Of a stretch of DNA of 64,000 nt, positions 17,670 to 25,640 are shown piece by piece. Source of the DNA: Gemmatimonadota bacterium (GTDB taxonomy: Bacteria > Latescibacterota > UBA2968 > GCA-2709665). The position numbers and the translations under genes were made by a program. The first letter of the stretch is position 1. Each line of letters begins with the position of its first letter. The notes beneath the pieces were generated by a model that searched no databases, was not told where the DNA came from, and saw only the letters and a program-made list of their open reading frames with translations. Location: assembly GCA_028873695.1 (NCBI GenBank), contig JAPPNU010000017.1, positions 1 to 64,000 of the forward strand. Reading direction: 5' to 3'.

Positions 17670-17963
17670 ATGAAATCGAGACAGGACATCCTTAGGTTTC
17701 TTGCCCAGAATAAAGCCGAACTGGATCGTCGATTTGGCGTCCGCCGGATCGGACTATATGGGTCCTATGCTACAGGGATGCAACAGGAAGACAGCGACGT
17801 CGACCTGGTGGTAGAGCTGAAAGAACCAAGATTCGACGATCTCGCCGGACTTCACATTTTTGTCGAGCAAGCCCTCGGGTACAGGGTGGATATCCTGCGG
17901 CTGAGTAAGAATCTGCGTACTCGGTTTATTCAACGCATCGAAGAGGAAGCGCTATACGTATGA
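17670..17963 (+). CDS. MNT-type minimal nucleotidyltransferase (MntA-like antitoxin)
   Basis: 97 residues from ATG 17670. The polymerase-β-like active site reads IGLYGSYATG at about residues 25-34 and DSDVDLVVEL at about 41-50, giving the GS(x)nDxD signature; a third acidic position probably lies in YRVDIL near 75. In MntA-HepT systems this enzyme adds AMP residues to the HEPN toxin. The HepT gene that normally follows is absent: only 34 bases separate the stop from a different small gene. It is therefore an orphan antitoxin or a remnant. Confidence 0.85.
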   Translation: MKSRQDILRFLAQNKAELDRRFGVRRIGLYGSYATGMQQEDSDVDLVVELKEPRFDDLAGLHIFVEQALGYRVDILRLSKNLRTRFIQRIEEEALYV

Positions 17964-17997
17964 GAGATACGTTGGGGGTTGCTGGGAGAATAACGCG

Positions 17998-18180
17998 ATG
18001 AACCACGATGATATCATTGAGGATGTCCGCACAATCCGCGAACAACTGGCGGCAAAGCACAATTGTAACGTTAGGGCACTGTTTCTTGACGCAAAGGGAC
18101 GCCAGCAAGAAAGCACGCGTCGTGTTGTCGAATTAACGCCCAGGATTCTGGATTCCTCGAACCGGCGTCGGATTTCATGA
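17998..18180 (+). CDS. small conserved hypothetical protein
   Basis: 60 residues from ATG 17998. The opening MNHDDIIEDVRTIREQLAAK and the later ALFLDAKGRQQES with RRVVELTPR match a short, soluble protein I have seen next to toxin-antitoxin genes in many genomes; no function is known to me. It is probably translated with the preceding nucleotidyltransferase (34 bases between them). Confidence 0.55.
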   Translation: MNHDDIIEDVRTIREQLAAKHNCNVRALFLDAKGRQQESTRRVVELTPRILDSSNRRRIS

Positions 18181-18265
18181 ACGCGTCAGGCCCTCGTCGC
18201 GAAAAGGGGTAGGTCACGCGGATTTCGAGGGCAGGATGCCCTCGCTCCGGATTTTGGTGAATGAT

Positions 18266-18376
18266 GTTTTTTCGTAGTTTGATGCCTCTGGTCTATTCAC
18301 TTTGTTCGTAGTTTCGTGCCTCTCTGCCTTATTCGTGTTATTCGTAGTCTGCAGTCGTTCAGCCTTTTTCGCATCG
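18266..18376 (+). repeat. TTCGTAGT repeat array upstream of HicB-like gene
   Basis: Three tandem units start near 18271, 18305 and 18341 (TTCGTAGTTTGATGCCTCTG, TTCGTAGTTTCGTGCCTCTC, TTCGTAGTCTGCAG), followed by CAGCCTTTTTCGCAT. It is a right-arm array without a recognisable nuclease gene or left arm nearby, and it lies directly before the HicB ribosome site. Confidence 0.6.
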
Positions 18377-18391
18377 CCGAAGGGGGACACA

Positions 18392-18589
18392 GTGAGACAG
18401 GTATTGCTTTATCCGGGAGAAGACGGTTACTGGGTCGCTGAATGCCCGAGCCTGGTGGGATGTGTCAGCCAGGGGGCCACGAGGCAGGAAGCGATTGCCA
18501 ATATCAAGGAGGCGATTCAGGGATATACCGCTGCACTCTTGGATGGTAGGCTGCCTGTACGACGAGAGCATCCAGGGCCCGGGTCGTAA
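18392..18589 (+). CDS. HicB-like antitoxin, partner HicA missing
   Basis: 65 residues from GTG 18392, six bases after GAAGGGGG. RQVLLYPGEDGYWVAECPSL, GCVSQGATRQEAIANIKEAI and YTAALLDGRLPV form the partial-RNase-H fold of HicB proteins. The tail REHPGPGS ends earlier than usual. HicA (a double-stranded-RNA-binding-fold toxin) normally sits next to it; the 183 bases downstream (18590-18772) hold no open HicA frame, only a weak in-frame resemblance (ITALRKGGSP) without its catalytic GSH histidine. The pair is probably broken. Confidence 0.75.
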   Translation: MRQVLLYPGEDGYWVAECPSLVGCVSQGATRQEAIANIKEAIQGYTAALLDGRLPVRREHPGPGS

Positions 18590-18772
18590 TGGCACGAGTG
18601 GATTGCACAGAATTCCGATTACCGCGTTGAGAAAAGGGGGCTCTCCGTGTCGTTGCAGCCGAATTGTCCATAGCAGTGGAAGGAAGTTTGCTGTCGGAAT
18701 GGGCTTTCCACGGTTCACTCTTTAAGGTTCGCAATCGTGCGCCTTTAGCGCTCACGCATTTCATGGTCGATC

Positions 18773-19099
18773 ATGGACATTGGTAATTTGGCAGGGATTC
18801 TGGATAGGATTCAATCTCAGATTCGAGACGAAAACGTGCGCTTCACGCAGCATGCGCAGCAAGAAATGGTAGAGGAGTACATCTCGACAGGTGATGTTTT
18901 GGAAGCTATTGCAGCAGCACAGATCCTGGAATACTACGGACAACATCGCAGGGGAGCGTGCTGCCTGTTACATGGTATTACCGAGGCAGGGCGGTCCATC
19001 CATGTCGTATGCACGACTGATCGACCGCTTCTGATCATTATCACGGTATATGAACCCAAACTGCCCAAATGGACTACTCCGACCCAGAGGAGACAGTGA
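18773..19099 (+). CDS. DUF4258 toxin-like protein
   Basis: 108 residues from ATG 18773. VRFTQHAQQEMVEEYISTGDVLEAI is the DUF4258 helix pair with the conserved H-A, followed by ILEYYGQHRRGACCLLHG, IHVVCTTDRPLLIIITVYEP, the sheet of a RelE/MqsR-like fold. The next gene, a YgiT-type zinc finger, starts two bases after its stop. This pairing is the common DUF4258-YgiT (MqsRA-like) toxin-antitoxin arrangement; ribonuclease activity is inferred from the family, not seen. Confidence 0.8.
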   Translation: MDIGNLAGILDRIQSQIRDENVRFTQHAQQEMVEEYISTGDVLEAIAAAQILEYYGQHRRGACCLLHGITEAGRSIHVVCTTDRPLLIIITVYEPKLPKWTTPTQRRQ

Positions 19100-19101
19100 A
19101 A

Positions 19102-19326
19102 ATGAAATGTAGCTTCGATGGATGCCAGGGACAGTACGAAGCGAGAGAGGTTACGCACACCGTCAGGCGTGACGGCCAGGTGATCGTCATCGACCATGTT
19201 CCGGCTGAAGTTTGTTCTTTCTGCGGCGATGTGCTGCTGAATCTCGAGACGGTTCGAAGGATTGAACGCCTGCTGGAGGAGGACCGCCAACCGGCAACGA
19301 CAGTCCCGCTCTATGAGTTTGCGTGA
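19102..19326 (+). CDS. YgiT-type zinc-finger antitoxin
   Basis: 74 residues from ATG 19102 with GAGGAGA thirteen bases upstream in the end of the preceding gene. MKCSFDGCQGQYEAREVTHT and AEVCSFCGDVLLNLETVRRI contain the two cysteine pairs of the MqsA/YgiT zinc-binding domain. The C-terminal helix-turn-helix of full MqsA is missing, as is usual for the DUF4258-linked short form. It is translationally coupled to the upstream toxin-like gene and is the only complete toxin-antitoxin pair in the 16-19 kb cluster. Confidence 0.85.
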   Translation: MKCSFDGCQGQYEAREVTHTVRRDGQVIVIDHVPAEVCSFCGDVLLNLETVRRIERLLEEDRQPATTVPLYEFA

Positions 19327-19388
19327 GACGTAGTTATTCGTGATCCGTTACCAGAGGTTTTTCCCAGAAACAGCCCGGATATGAACAC

Positions 19389-20054
19389 TTGAACATCACA
19401 CGTTTTGATACAAATACGCCGGATATGCCGACGGTGTTGAGGCGAGTTATCGGCGCCGGGGGAGAGGCGCCGGTTGCGCTTTTGGGGGATCCGGCGATAC
19501 TTGAGGGCCGATTGATCGGTTTCTTCTGTTCGGTCCGTTGTCCCGGCGACGTGATTCTGAAGACGTTCGATCTTGCGAGGTCGCTGCGGGATGCCGGCGT
19601 GACGGTTGTGGGCGGGTTTCAGTCGCCAATGGAACGGGAATTCCTTGACTTGCTGCTGCGCGGTTCGGTGCGTGTCGCCGTCTGTCCGGCGCGCGGGCTT
19701 GGCCGGATGCGGATTCTAGCGGTATGGAAACAACCGCTCAATGATGGCCGTCTCATGTTTCTGTCCTTTTTCGACGACCGGGTCCGTCGTCCCACGGCAG
19801 CGACTGCCGCCGAACGAAATGCACGCGTTGCCGCGCTCTCGGACATCATCCTGATCGCCCACGCGGAATCAGGGGGGAAGACCGAGGCGCTGTGCCGGGA
19901 AGCGACCGGGGCCGGGAAAACGGTTTTTGCGCTGGCCTCGGATGACAACGCGCACCTGTTTAGAATCGGTGCAAGGCCGGTGGACGCGGATCATCCAAAG
20001 GTGATGATCCAGGATTGGTCTGAGTCTGAATCAGAAGCAGGTGATGTGGGGTAG
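19389..20054 (+). CDS. DprA/Smf-like Rossmann protein
   Basis: 221 residues from a TTG start. GFFCSVRCPGDVILKTFDLARSL, VVGGFQSPMEREFLDLLLRG, VAVCPARGLGRMR and GKTEALCREATGAGKTVFAL (read in pieces) form the Rossmann core of the DprA/Smf superfamily, including the GGF-S-ME and the PARG-like segment. The length fits the stand-alone, short DprA-like proteins rather than full DprA (~300+ residues with SAM and winged-helix domains). The function of the short form is unclear; binding to single-stranded DNA or a nucleotide ligand is possible. It is not obviously part of either neighbouring operon. Confidence 0.7.
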   Translation: MNITRFDTNTPDMPTVLRRVIGAGGEAPVALLGDPAILEGRLIGFFCSVRCPGDVILKTFDLARSLRDAGVTVVGGFQSPMEREFLDLLLRGSVRVAVCPARGLGRMRILAVWKQPLNDGRLMFLSFFDDRVRRPTAATAAERNARVAALSDIILIAHAESGGKTEALCREATGAGKTVFALASDDNAHLFRIGARPVDADHPKVMIQDWSESESEAGDVG

Positions 20055-20084
20055 GGTGTACGATACACGGGCATTTCGACATTT

Positions 20085-20535
20085 CGACAAGCTCATTGCA
20101 GGCAAGCTTGCTTCGACAGGCTCAGCACACGCAATGACCACGTTTCGGCAGGTCTGCGTTTTTCGTCGAAGTCTGCCGGCACCAGGGCGACCACAAGGGT
20201 CGCCCCTAAAAAACGTGGACATGGAAGCCGAGAGACCAACATCGAAGTCTTGTCCGACAGGATATAGAGAAACGCCGAGTCTGATGGGTCCGTGTGACGT
20301 TGCGGTGACAACAGAGATCAGGATTTATCGCTTTGGCCTGGAAAAGTGAGCGTTCGTCCTGCTTTTGGCATTTAGTCTGCATCAGGTTCTAATCCTGCTC
20401 TTGATTTCTAATCCATTTTATCCAGCTCGGCTTTGATCCTGCTCCTGGTTTCTAATCCTGCTTGATCCTGTTAATCCCGTAAATCCTGATCGGTTCTGGC
20501 TCTTATCCTGTCTATCTTGTCTATCCATGTAAGTT
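20085..20535. repeat. intergenic patchwork of dispersed short repeats
   Basis: No gene between 20055 and 20592. 20086-20135 holds an imperfect inverted pair of the TTCGACAAGCTCA / GCTTCGACAGGCTCAG type. From about 20385 to 20530 a degenerate array of TCCTG-containing units (TTCTAATCCTGCT, TCCTGTTAATCCCGTAAATCCTG) is repeated at least six times. Both kinds are common dispersed repeats in large bacterial genomes. Confidence 0.6.
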
Positions 20536-20592
20536 TATGTTTTTGTGAATAAAAGAGGCCTAAAGCACAAAGGACCGGGCGAAAGGAAACAA

Positions 20593-21492
20593 ATGAAAAA
20601 GATCATCCTCGATACGGATATCGGCGACGACGTTGATGACGCGCTGGCGCTGGCTTTCGCCCTGCTTTGCGGGGAGATCGAGCTTGTGGGAGTGACCACC
20701 GTGTTCCGCGATACGGCGCGGCGGGCTGAATTGGCGTGTTGTATCCTGGACGCGCTGGGAAGGGGCGAAGTTCCCGTCTACGCGGGTCTCGGGAAGCCGC
20801 TGTTCGATCCCGCATCGAAAGGGAAGGCCGACATTGAGAAGCATAGGCCCCGGCAGATGGAGGCCATCCGGCAATACCCGGGACCGTCGCGGCCTGCTGC
20901 GGGGCGTGCGGTCGACTTCATCGTCGATACGGTGATGGGCAGCGGCGGCGAGATAACGCTTGTTCCGATCGGCCCGCTGACGAATATCGCGGCCGCGCTG
21001 ACGGTGGAGCCGCGCCTGGCGCAGAAGACGTCAATCTGTCTGATGGGTGGATGCATCGGAAATATGAGGGCGGAGTGGAACATCCTCTGCGACCCCGAAG
21101 CGGCGCACGTGGTGTTCGGCGCCGGAGCGCCAATCACCATGGTGGGCCTCGACGTGACCGAAAAGTGCCGACTGGATAACGCGCAGGTACAGGCGATCGG
21201 CGACGCGGGCCGGCCCATCAACCGGCTGTGCTTCGATCTCATTCAGCTCTGGCGAGGGGATTCCACGCTGAAACATCCCATACTGCACGATCCTCTCGCC
21301 GTGGCGATGGTATTCGATCCCGCGTTCTGCGAGACCCGACCCACCGCAATACACGTTGAAACCCGCTCCGACCGGCTCAACGGCGCGACGGTACCGATCC
21401 GATCCGATGCATTCGGGACCAACGCGGAGGTCTGCGTGGACATGGATTCCGGGCGTTTCGTGAGCTTTTTCGTCAATACGCTCACGTCGTAG
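20593..21492 (+). CDS. nucleoside hydrolase (IUNH family)
   Basis: 299 residues from ATG 20593, with GAAAGGAAAC as ribosome site. KIILDTDIGDDVDDALAL at residues 3-20 carries the DxDxxxDD calcium and substrate site of inosine-uridine preferring nucleoside N-ribohydrolases. LVPIGPLTNIAAAL, CLMGGC, EWNILCDPEAAHVVF and HDPLAVAMVFDP supply the other conserved ligands, including the late active-site His-Asp. The enzyme hydrolyses the N-glycosidic bond of nucleosides in the cytoplasm for salvage. The pentapeptide gene follows after 30 bases on the same strand. Confidence 0.92.
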   Translation: MKKIILDTDIGDDVDDALALAFALLCGEIELVGVTTVFRDTARRAELACCILDALGRGEVPVYAGLGKPLFDPASKGKADIEKHRPRQMEAIRQYPGPSRPAAGRAVDFIVDTVMGSGGEITLVPIGPLTNIAAALTVEPRLAQKTSICLMGGCIGNMRAEWNILCDPEAAHVVFGAGAPITMVGLDVTEKCRLDNAQVQAIGDAGRPINRLCFDLIQLWRGDSTLKHPILHDPLAVAMVFDPAFCETRPTAIHVETRSDRLNGATVPIRSDAFGTNAEVCVDMDSGRFVSFFVNTLTS

Positions 21493-21521
21493 GCGCCGGA
21501 AACATCCAAAGCGATCGAACC

Positions 21522-22064
21522 ATGGCGAATCCGACACATCTTGAAATCATCAGGAACAGCGTTCAGGACTGGAATCGCTGGCGGGCCGAGAATCGCGGTC
21601 TCACGCCCGATTTGTCCGGCGCGGATTTCAGCTACGAGGAACTCAGCGGCGTGGACTTCAGCCGCATGGACCTGAGTTACGATAACCTGAGCTCCGCCAC
21701 GCTTGTCGGCGCGAACTTCGACTGTGCCGTACTGGACCACACGGACCTGAGCGATGCCTATCTCCGGAATGCCACATTCCGACGGGCCAACCTGAATTGC
21801 GTGAACCTCTACGGGGCCGTGCTTGCGGGCGCCGATTTTACCGATTGCGATCTGAGCGAAGGTTCTCTAAAGGACACGGAGCTTGAGGATGCCGTATTCC
21901 GCAACACGGACCTTCGAAGTACCACGTTCACGGGCGCGGAGGGACTGACCGCTCAACAACTCCTGGATGCGCGATCCCTGCATGGCGTCATCGAACTGGA
22001 CCCGCTCCTCCTGAGCCGGGTCGCCGGCTATCGACCCCGGCTTTTGTCCCCTCCCGGACCGTAG
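21522..22064 (+). CDS. pentapeptide-repeat protein
   Basis: 180 residues from ATG 21522. From about residue 25 to 140 the sequence is a run of A(D/N)LXX-type pentapeptides (LSGADFSYEE, VDFSRMDLSY, NLSSATLVGANFD, LSDAYLRNATFRRANL, AVLAGADFTDCDL), forming a right-handed quadrilateral beta-helix. No membrane segment. Such proteins can mimic DNA (gyrase protection) or act as scaffolds; nothing here tells which. Probably co-transcribed with the nucleoside hydrolase. Confidence 0.9.
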   Translation: MANPTHLEIIRNSVQDWNRWRAENRGLTPDLSGADFSYEELSGVDFSRMDLSYDNLSSATLVGANFDCAVLDHTDLSDAYLRNATFRRANLNCVNLYGAVLAGADFTDCDLSEGSLKDTELEDAVFRNTDLRSTTFTGAEGLTAQQLLDARSLHGVIELDPLLLSRVAGYRPRLLSPPGP

Positions 22065-22124
22065 GACCGGTTTGCGTTCTCGCATCGGCGCGTCCGATTA
22101 TTCCGCCGGATCGTCACATTTTTC

Positions 22125-22152
22125 TTGACCTTTCACGGGTTTGCTTTAACTT
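22125..22152 (+). promoter_or_regulatory. candidate promoter for DUF512-der
   Basis: TTGACC at 22125-22130, 16 bases, then TAACTT at 22147-22152, in an AT-rich patch 60 bases before the DUF512 start. The -35 fits sigma-70 well, the -10 only partly. Confidence 0.35.
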
Positions 22153-22212
22153 CAAAGTGTTGGTGGAAGTTTTTTATGCACTTTATTCTCTAACAGGTAC
22201 ATATAACGCCAA

Positions 22213-23628
22213 ATGAAAAAGCCGCGAAAGATAGAGGGATTGCCTCAGGTCGACGAAGCGGTCGCCGGGCTTGGCGTCGAAGCCGTGGTCTCCGGCGGTA
22301 TTGGTGAGGCCGTCGGCATCCTTCCCGGAGACGTCATCGAGGCCATCAACGGCGAGTCCGTACGCGATCCGATCGACTATCGCTTCCACGTCGCCGAAGA
22401 GGCGGTGGAGGTGGTTCTCCGTCGGGGGAAAGACGTCATCGTCGTGGAGATCGAAAAGGACACGGACGACGACCTTGGCGTGACCCTGGCCGAGATGCCC
22501 ATCATCAAATGCAACAACAAGTGCGTATTCTGTTTTCTCCACCAGATGCCCCCGAAGATGCGCAAAACCCTCTACTATCAGGACGACGATTACAGACTTT
22601 CATTCCTGCACGGCGCGTACGTCACGCTCACGAATCTGTCCGAAGAGGAGTTTCAGAGAATTGTCGAACAGCGTCTGAGCCCCATGTACATTTCGGTCCA
22701 CGCAACCGATCCGGATCTCAGGGGTGCGCTGCTGGGACGTTCGGAGCCGGTGGACGTCATGGAGCGCATCGATTTCCTGGCCCGACACAACATTCAAATG
22801 CACGCACAGGTTGTTCTGTGTCCGGGCATTAACGACGGACAGCACCTGAAACGCACGGTGTTCGATCTCGCCCGGTGGTACCCTTCCGTAGCGTCCGTGG
22901 GCATTGTTCCATTGGGGCTGACTCGTTACCGCCGGAATCTGCCACGCCTGGATCCGGTAACCCCCGACGTCGCCCTCACGTGCCTGGACCAGGCTGCGGC
23001 GTGGCAACGCCGGCTTCACCGCAGGTTCGGCGTTAATTTCGTCTATTTCGGAGACGAATTCTATCTGATGGCCGGCCGGAGCATTCCGGAGGCCGCGCAC
23101 TACGACGGTTTTCCGCTTGTGGAGAACGGCGTTGGAATGGTTCGGCGGTTCTCGGATCTCTTCGAGGCGGGAGTTTCCACGCTGGAAACGCTGAATTGCA
23201 GGCCGATTTCAATGACGCTGGTCACGAGCGTGCTTGGCGCGGGATTCATCCGGCCAATGGCGGAGCGGCTGAACCGGATCCCGTGGATGACAGCGCACGT
23301 TGTGGAGGTGAAAAACCGTTTTCTGGGTGAGGGTATTACAGTCTCGGGACTGCTGACCGGACAGGATATGTTGCACGCTCTCGAGACACAGCAGCAGGAG
23401 ACCGACGTCGTGATTCTGCCGCCCAACTGCGTAAGCCATCACGGCTTGTTTCTGGACGACCTGACCCCGAACGATCTGGAACTGGCTCTGAAACGCCGGG
23501 TCCGTATCGGTACCTATGATCTTGCGGAAACGGCGGCGCGGGTCGCCCTCGGGGATGACCGCTCGGGTACGGTCCACGATTCATCGGCAACGCCGCATCC
23601 ATATATCACGTCGCATCAGGTGGCCTGA
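22213..23628 (+). CDS. DUF512 family radical-SAM-like protein with PDZ domain
   Basis: 471 residues. Residues ~15-95 form a PDZ-like domain (GIGEAVGILPGDVIEAINGE). At about 100-107 CNNKCVFC gives the Cx3CxxC iron-sulphur motif, followed by HQMPPKMRKTLYYQDDDYRL and SFLHGAYVTLTNL; the rest (HAQVVLCPGINDG, SVGIVPLGLTRYR, TGQDML) matches the DUF512 family throughout. The family is placed with NifB/MoaA-like enzymes, but no reaction is known. It lies immediately upstream of der, a neighbourhood conserved in many Firmicutes and other bacteria, which hints at a link to ribosome assembly or envelope biogenesis. Confidence 0.9.
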   Translation: MKKPRKIEGLPQVDEAVAGLGVEAVVSGGIGEAVGILPGDVIEAINGESVRDPIDYRFHVAEEAVEVVLRRGKDVIVVEIEKDTDDDLGVTLAEMPIIKCNNKCVFCFLHQMPPKMRKTLYYQDDDYRLSFLHGAYVTLTNLSEEEFQRIVEQRLSPMYISVHATDPDLRGALLGRSEPVDVMERIDFLARHNIQMHAQVVLCPGINDGQHLKRTVFDLARWYPSVASVGIVPLGLTRYRRNLPRLDPVTPDVALTCLDQAAAWQRRLHRRFGVNFVYFGDEFYLMAGRSIPEAAHYDGFPLVENGVGMVRRFSDLFEAGVSTLETLNCRPISMTLVTSVLGAGFIRPMAERLNRIPWMTAHVVEVKNRFLGEGITVSGLLTGQDMLHALETQQQETDVVILPPNCVSHHGLFLDDLTPNDLELALKRRVRIGTYDLAETAARVALGDDRSGTVHDSSATPHPYITSHQVA

Positions 23629-23653
23629 CGCGGCAGGCTCGGGAGCCTTTCTA

Positions 23654-24973
23654 ATGCCGAAGCGACGCGTCGTAGCGATAGTCGGGCGGCCCAACGTTGG
23701 AAAGTCCACGCTCTTCAATCGGTTTCTGGGGCAGCGTCGGGCGGTCGTGGACGATCTGCCCGGCGTGACCAGGGATCGAAACTATGCGGAGATTTCCTGG
23801 AACCGTCGGGTCTTCACGCTGGTGGATACGGGCGGCTATACGCTCAATCCGGACGCGGGCATTGCGCGGTCCGTGGGGGACCAGGTCGAGGTGGCCGTGG
23901 CGGAAGCGGACGTGGTCCTGCTGGTGATGGACGCCAAAACCGGTCCGACCGACGACGACTCGGCCATCGCCCGTCTGGTGCGCCTGAACGGGACACCGTG
24001 CCTGCCGGTTGTCAACAAGGTGGACTCGGACCGGGACGAGCCGGACGTGGCCGGCTTCTACGGTCTGGCCCTCGGCGAGCCCGTCCCCGTGTCGGCGTTG
24101 AGCGGGCGGAAGTCCGGCGATCTTCTGGACGAGGTGGTCTCGCTCATTCCGGAGGCCGATCCGTTTACCGAAGAAGACGACGGCACGCCCCGAATTGCGG
24201 TCGTGGGTCGGCCCAACGTCGGGAAGTCCACCTTTATCAACCGGCTGGCCGGTGAAGACCGGATGGTGGTCAGCCCGGTTCCGGGCACGACGCGGGACGC
24301 GATCGATCTGCCGATGAAGCGTAACGGACGTGATCTGCTGCTGATCGATACGGCGGGACTTCGCAGGCGTACGCGGGTGAAGGAGCAGGTCGAATATTAC
24401 AGCGCGGTACGCACCAGGACAAGCCTGGACCGGTGCGACGTCGCCATCGTTCTTGCCGATGCAAATGAAGGGATGACGCTTCAGGACGCCAGGATTCTCG
24501 GCGACGCTGCCGAATCGGGCAAGGGCGCGTTGCTTGCAATGAACAAATGGGATCTGATCGAGAAAGACGACAAGACGGCGATCGCGCACAAACGGGACAT
24601 CGTCGGCCGTTTTCCGTCGCTCCGGGATTTTCCGCTTTTCTTCGTCTCCGCGCTATCCGGCCAGCGTGCCTGGAAACTGGTGGAAACGGCGCTCGAAATA
24701 TACGACAGGCGCCGCCAGCGAATAGCGACCTCCGCCTTGAACCGTTTCCTGGAGGAAGTCAATGCCTCACATCCGCCGCCCACCAGGAGGGGACGGGCGT
24801 CGAAGATGTACTATTGTGTGCAACCCGAGGTGGCGCCGCCCACGGTGATTTTCTTTACCACGAGGCCGCGAGACGTGCCGGAACACTATCGTCGATACCT
24901 GGAACGGCGATTGCGGGAGCGATTCGAACTGGAGGGGACGCCGGTTCGGATCGTATTCAAGAAGAAGCGATGA
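23654..24973 (+). CDS. der: ribosome-associated GTPase Der (EngA)
   Basis: 439 residues from ATG 23654. Two tandem Era-like G domains: GRPNVGKSTLFNRF at about 9-22 with DTGGY and NKVDSD, and GRPNVGKSTFINRL at about 183-196 with DTAGL and NKWDLI. The C-terminal KH-like domain ends in ERFELEGTPVRIVFKKK. Der acts in late assembly of the 50S subunit. It follows the DUF512 gene by 25 bases and is probably co-transcribed with it. A hairpin repeat element begins eight bases after its stop. Confidence 0.96.
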   Translation: MPKRRVVAIVGRPNVGKSTLFNRFLGQRRAVVDDLPGVTRDRNYAEISWNRRVFTLVDTGGYTLNPDAGIARSVGDQVEVAVAEADVVLLVMDAKTGPTDDDSAIARLVRLNGTPCLPVVNKVDSDRDEPDVAGFYGLALGEPVPVSALSGRKSGDLLDEVVSLIPEADPFTEEDDGTPRIAVVGRPNVGKSTFINRLAGEDRMVVSPVPGTTRDAIDLPMKRNGRDLLLIDTAGLRRRTRVKEQVEYYSAVRTRTSLDRCDVAIVLADANEGMTLQDARILGDAAESGKGALLAMNKWDLIEKDDKTAIAHKRDIVGRFPSLRDFPLFFVSALSGQRAWKLVETALEIYDRRRQRIATSALNRFLEEVNASHPPPTRRGRASKMYYCVQPEVAPPTVIFFTTRPRDVPEHYRRYLERRLRERFELEGTPVRIVFKKKR

Positions 24974-24980
24974 CGACCAA

Positions 24981-25142
24981 GAAGCTGTCTTAAAATTCCC
25001 AGCGGTCTTCGCGCGGCTGCAAAAGCGCCGGTCGGCGTTGGCCAAATCCGCCCGTATAGACAAATATGGGCGAACTTTCCCGCCTTGACCGCCACTTTTT
25101 CGCTCGCGCTCGGGAACTCACCGGAAATTTTAAAACAACTTC
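24981..25142 (+). repeat. gene-less inverted-repeat element, copy 1 (der-merR)
   Basis: 162 bases. The left end is GAAGCTGTCTTAAAATTCC and the right end GGAAATTTTAAAACAACTTC, inverted copies of each other; the arms remain partly complementary through to a small loop around 25055-25070 (CCCGTAT ... ATATGGGC), so the whole element can fold into one long hairpin. It is flanked by CAA on both sides, a possible 3 bp target duplication. Copies 2 and 3 lie before rimP and pnp. The right end touches the start of the MerR gene. Confidence 0.8.
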
Positions 25143-25144
25143 CA

Positions 25145-25507
25145 ATGAACAGGATTTACTATTCCATCCGGGAAGTGTCCGAAAGAACCGGTATCGAACC
25201 TCAGGTTTTGCGTTATTGGGAGAAGGAATTTCCAATGCTCCAGCCCCGGCGCGCCCGTGCCGGAAAACGGCTATACAGGGAGCGGGATATCAAGATAATC
25301 CTGGCCATCAGACGCCTGAGGCAGGTCGAAAAATACACGGTCAAGGGCGCACGTGAAAAGCTAAAGGAGGAACCCGCTTTGTGGCGGGACCTCCACGTCG
25401 AAGCCGAGACGACGGGGTCCCGGCAGCCTGCGGGATCGGAGGAGGTCATAAACGAGATGCGCAGGATGCTGGTTGAACTCCGGCGCCTGGTCGACGGAGG
25501 GTCGTGA
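25145..25507 (+). CDS. MerR-family transcription regulator
   Basis: 120 residues from ATG 25145. IYYSIREVSERTGIEPQVLRYWEKEF at residues 3-28 is the winged helix-turn-helix of MerR proteins, and LQPRRARAGKRLYRERDI with RLRQVEKYTVKGAREKL completes it. The rest is a short linker and a helix (VINEMRRMLVELRRLV), likely a dimerising coiled coil; no effector domain. There is no ribosome site: the repeat element ends two bases before the ATG. A TTG 60 bases upstream, in frame within the element, could instead start translation and add 20 residues. Short MerR genes commonly sit near ihf or translation genes. Confidence 0.85.
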   Translation: MNRIYYSIREVSERTGIEPQVLRYWEKEFPMLQPRRARAGKRLYRERDIKIILAIRRLRQVEKYTVKGAREKLKEEPALWRDLHVEAETTGSRQPAGSEEVINEMRRMLVELRRLVDGGS

Positions 25508-25533
25508 GAAGACGCCGGTGGGGAAATTTGTGC

Positions 25534-25562
25534 TTGCGCTATAACGTGAAATACCATATATT
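25534..25562 (+). promoter_or_regulatory. candidate promoter of the rimP-nusA-infB operon
   Basis: TTGCGC at 25534-25539, a 17-base spacer, then TATATT at 25557-25562. It is directly followed by a leader hairpin with a T-run, as expected for the start of this operon. Confidence 0.5.
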
Positions 25563-25577
25563 TAGTTTTCTGAACAG

Positions 25578-25604
25578 CGAGAGTGGGCGGATGCCCGCTC
25601 TTTT
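25578..25604 (+). terminator. leader hairpin (attenuator) upstream of rimP
   Basis: GAGTGGGC-GGAT-GCCCGCTC followed by TTTT: a stem of eight pairs (one G-T), a four-base loop and a short T-run, 16 bases after the proposed -10 and 224 bases before rimP. Similar GAGTGGGC hairpins precede rimP in many bacteria and may serve feedback by NusA. A repeat element has been inserted between this leader and rimP. Confidence 0.55.
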
Positions 25605-25640
25605 GAATATAAGGGCCACAGTTCGAGTCTCGAGGATTAT

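Noticed and set aside
17964-18010. A HepT (HEPN) toxin gene after the nucleotidyltransferase
   Set aside because: The short frame after the stop has no RxxxxH motif and ends after 13 codons.
18590-18772. A degenerate HicA gene after HicB
   Set aside because: Only a short in-frame resemblance (ITALRKGGSP); no catalytic GSH histidine and the frame does not align further. Too weak to list.
25610-25640. A tRNA T-loop-like sequence (GTTCGAGTC) before the second hairpin element
   Set aside because: No acceptor, D or anticodon stem can be folded around it.
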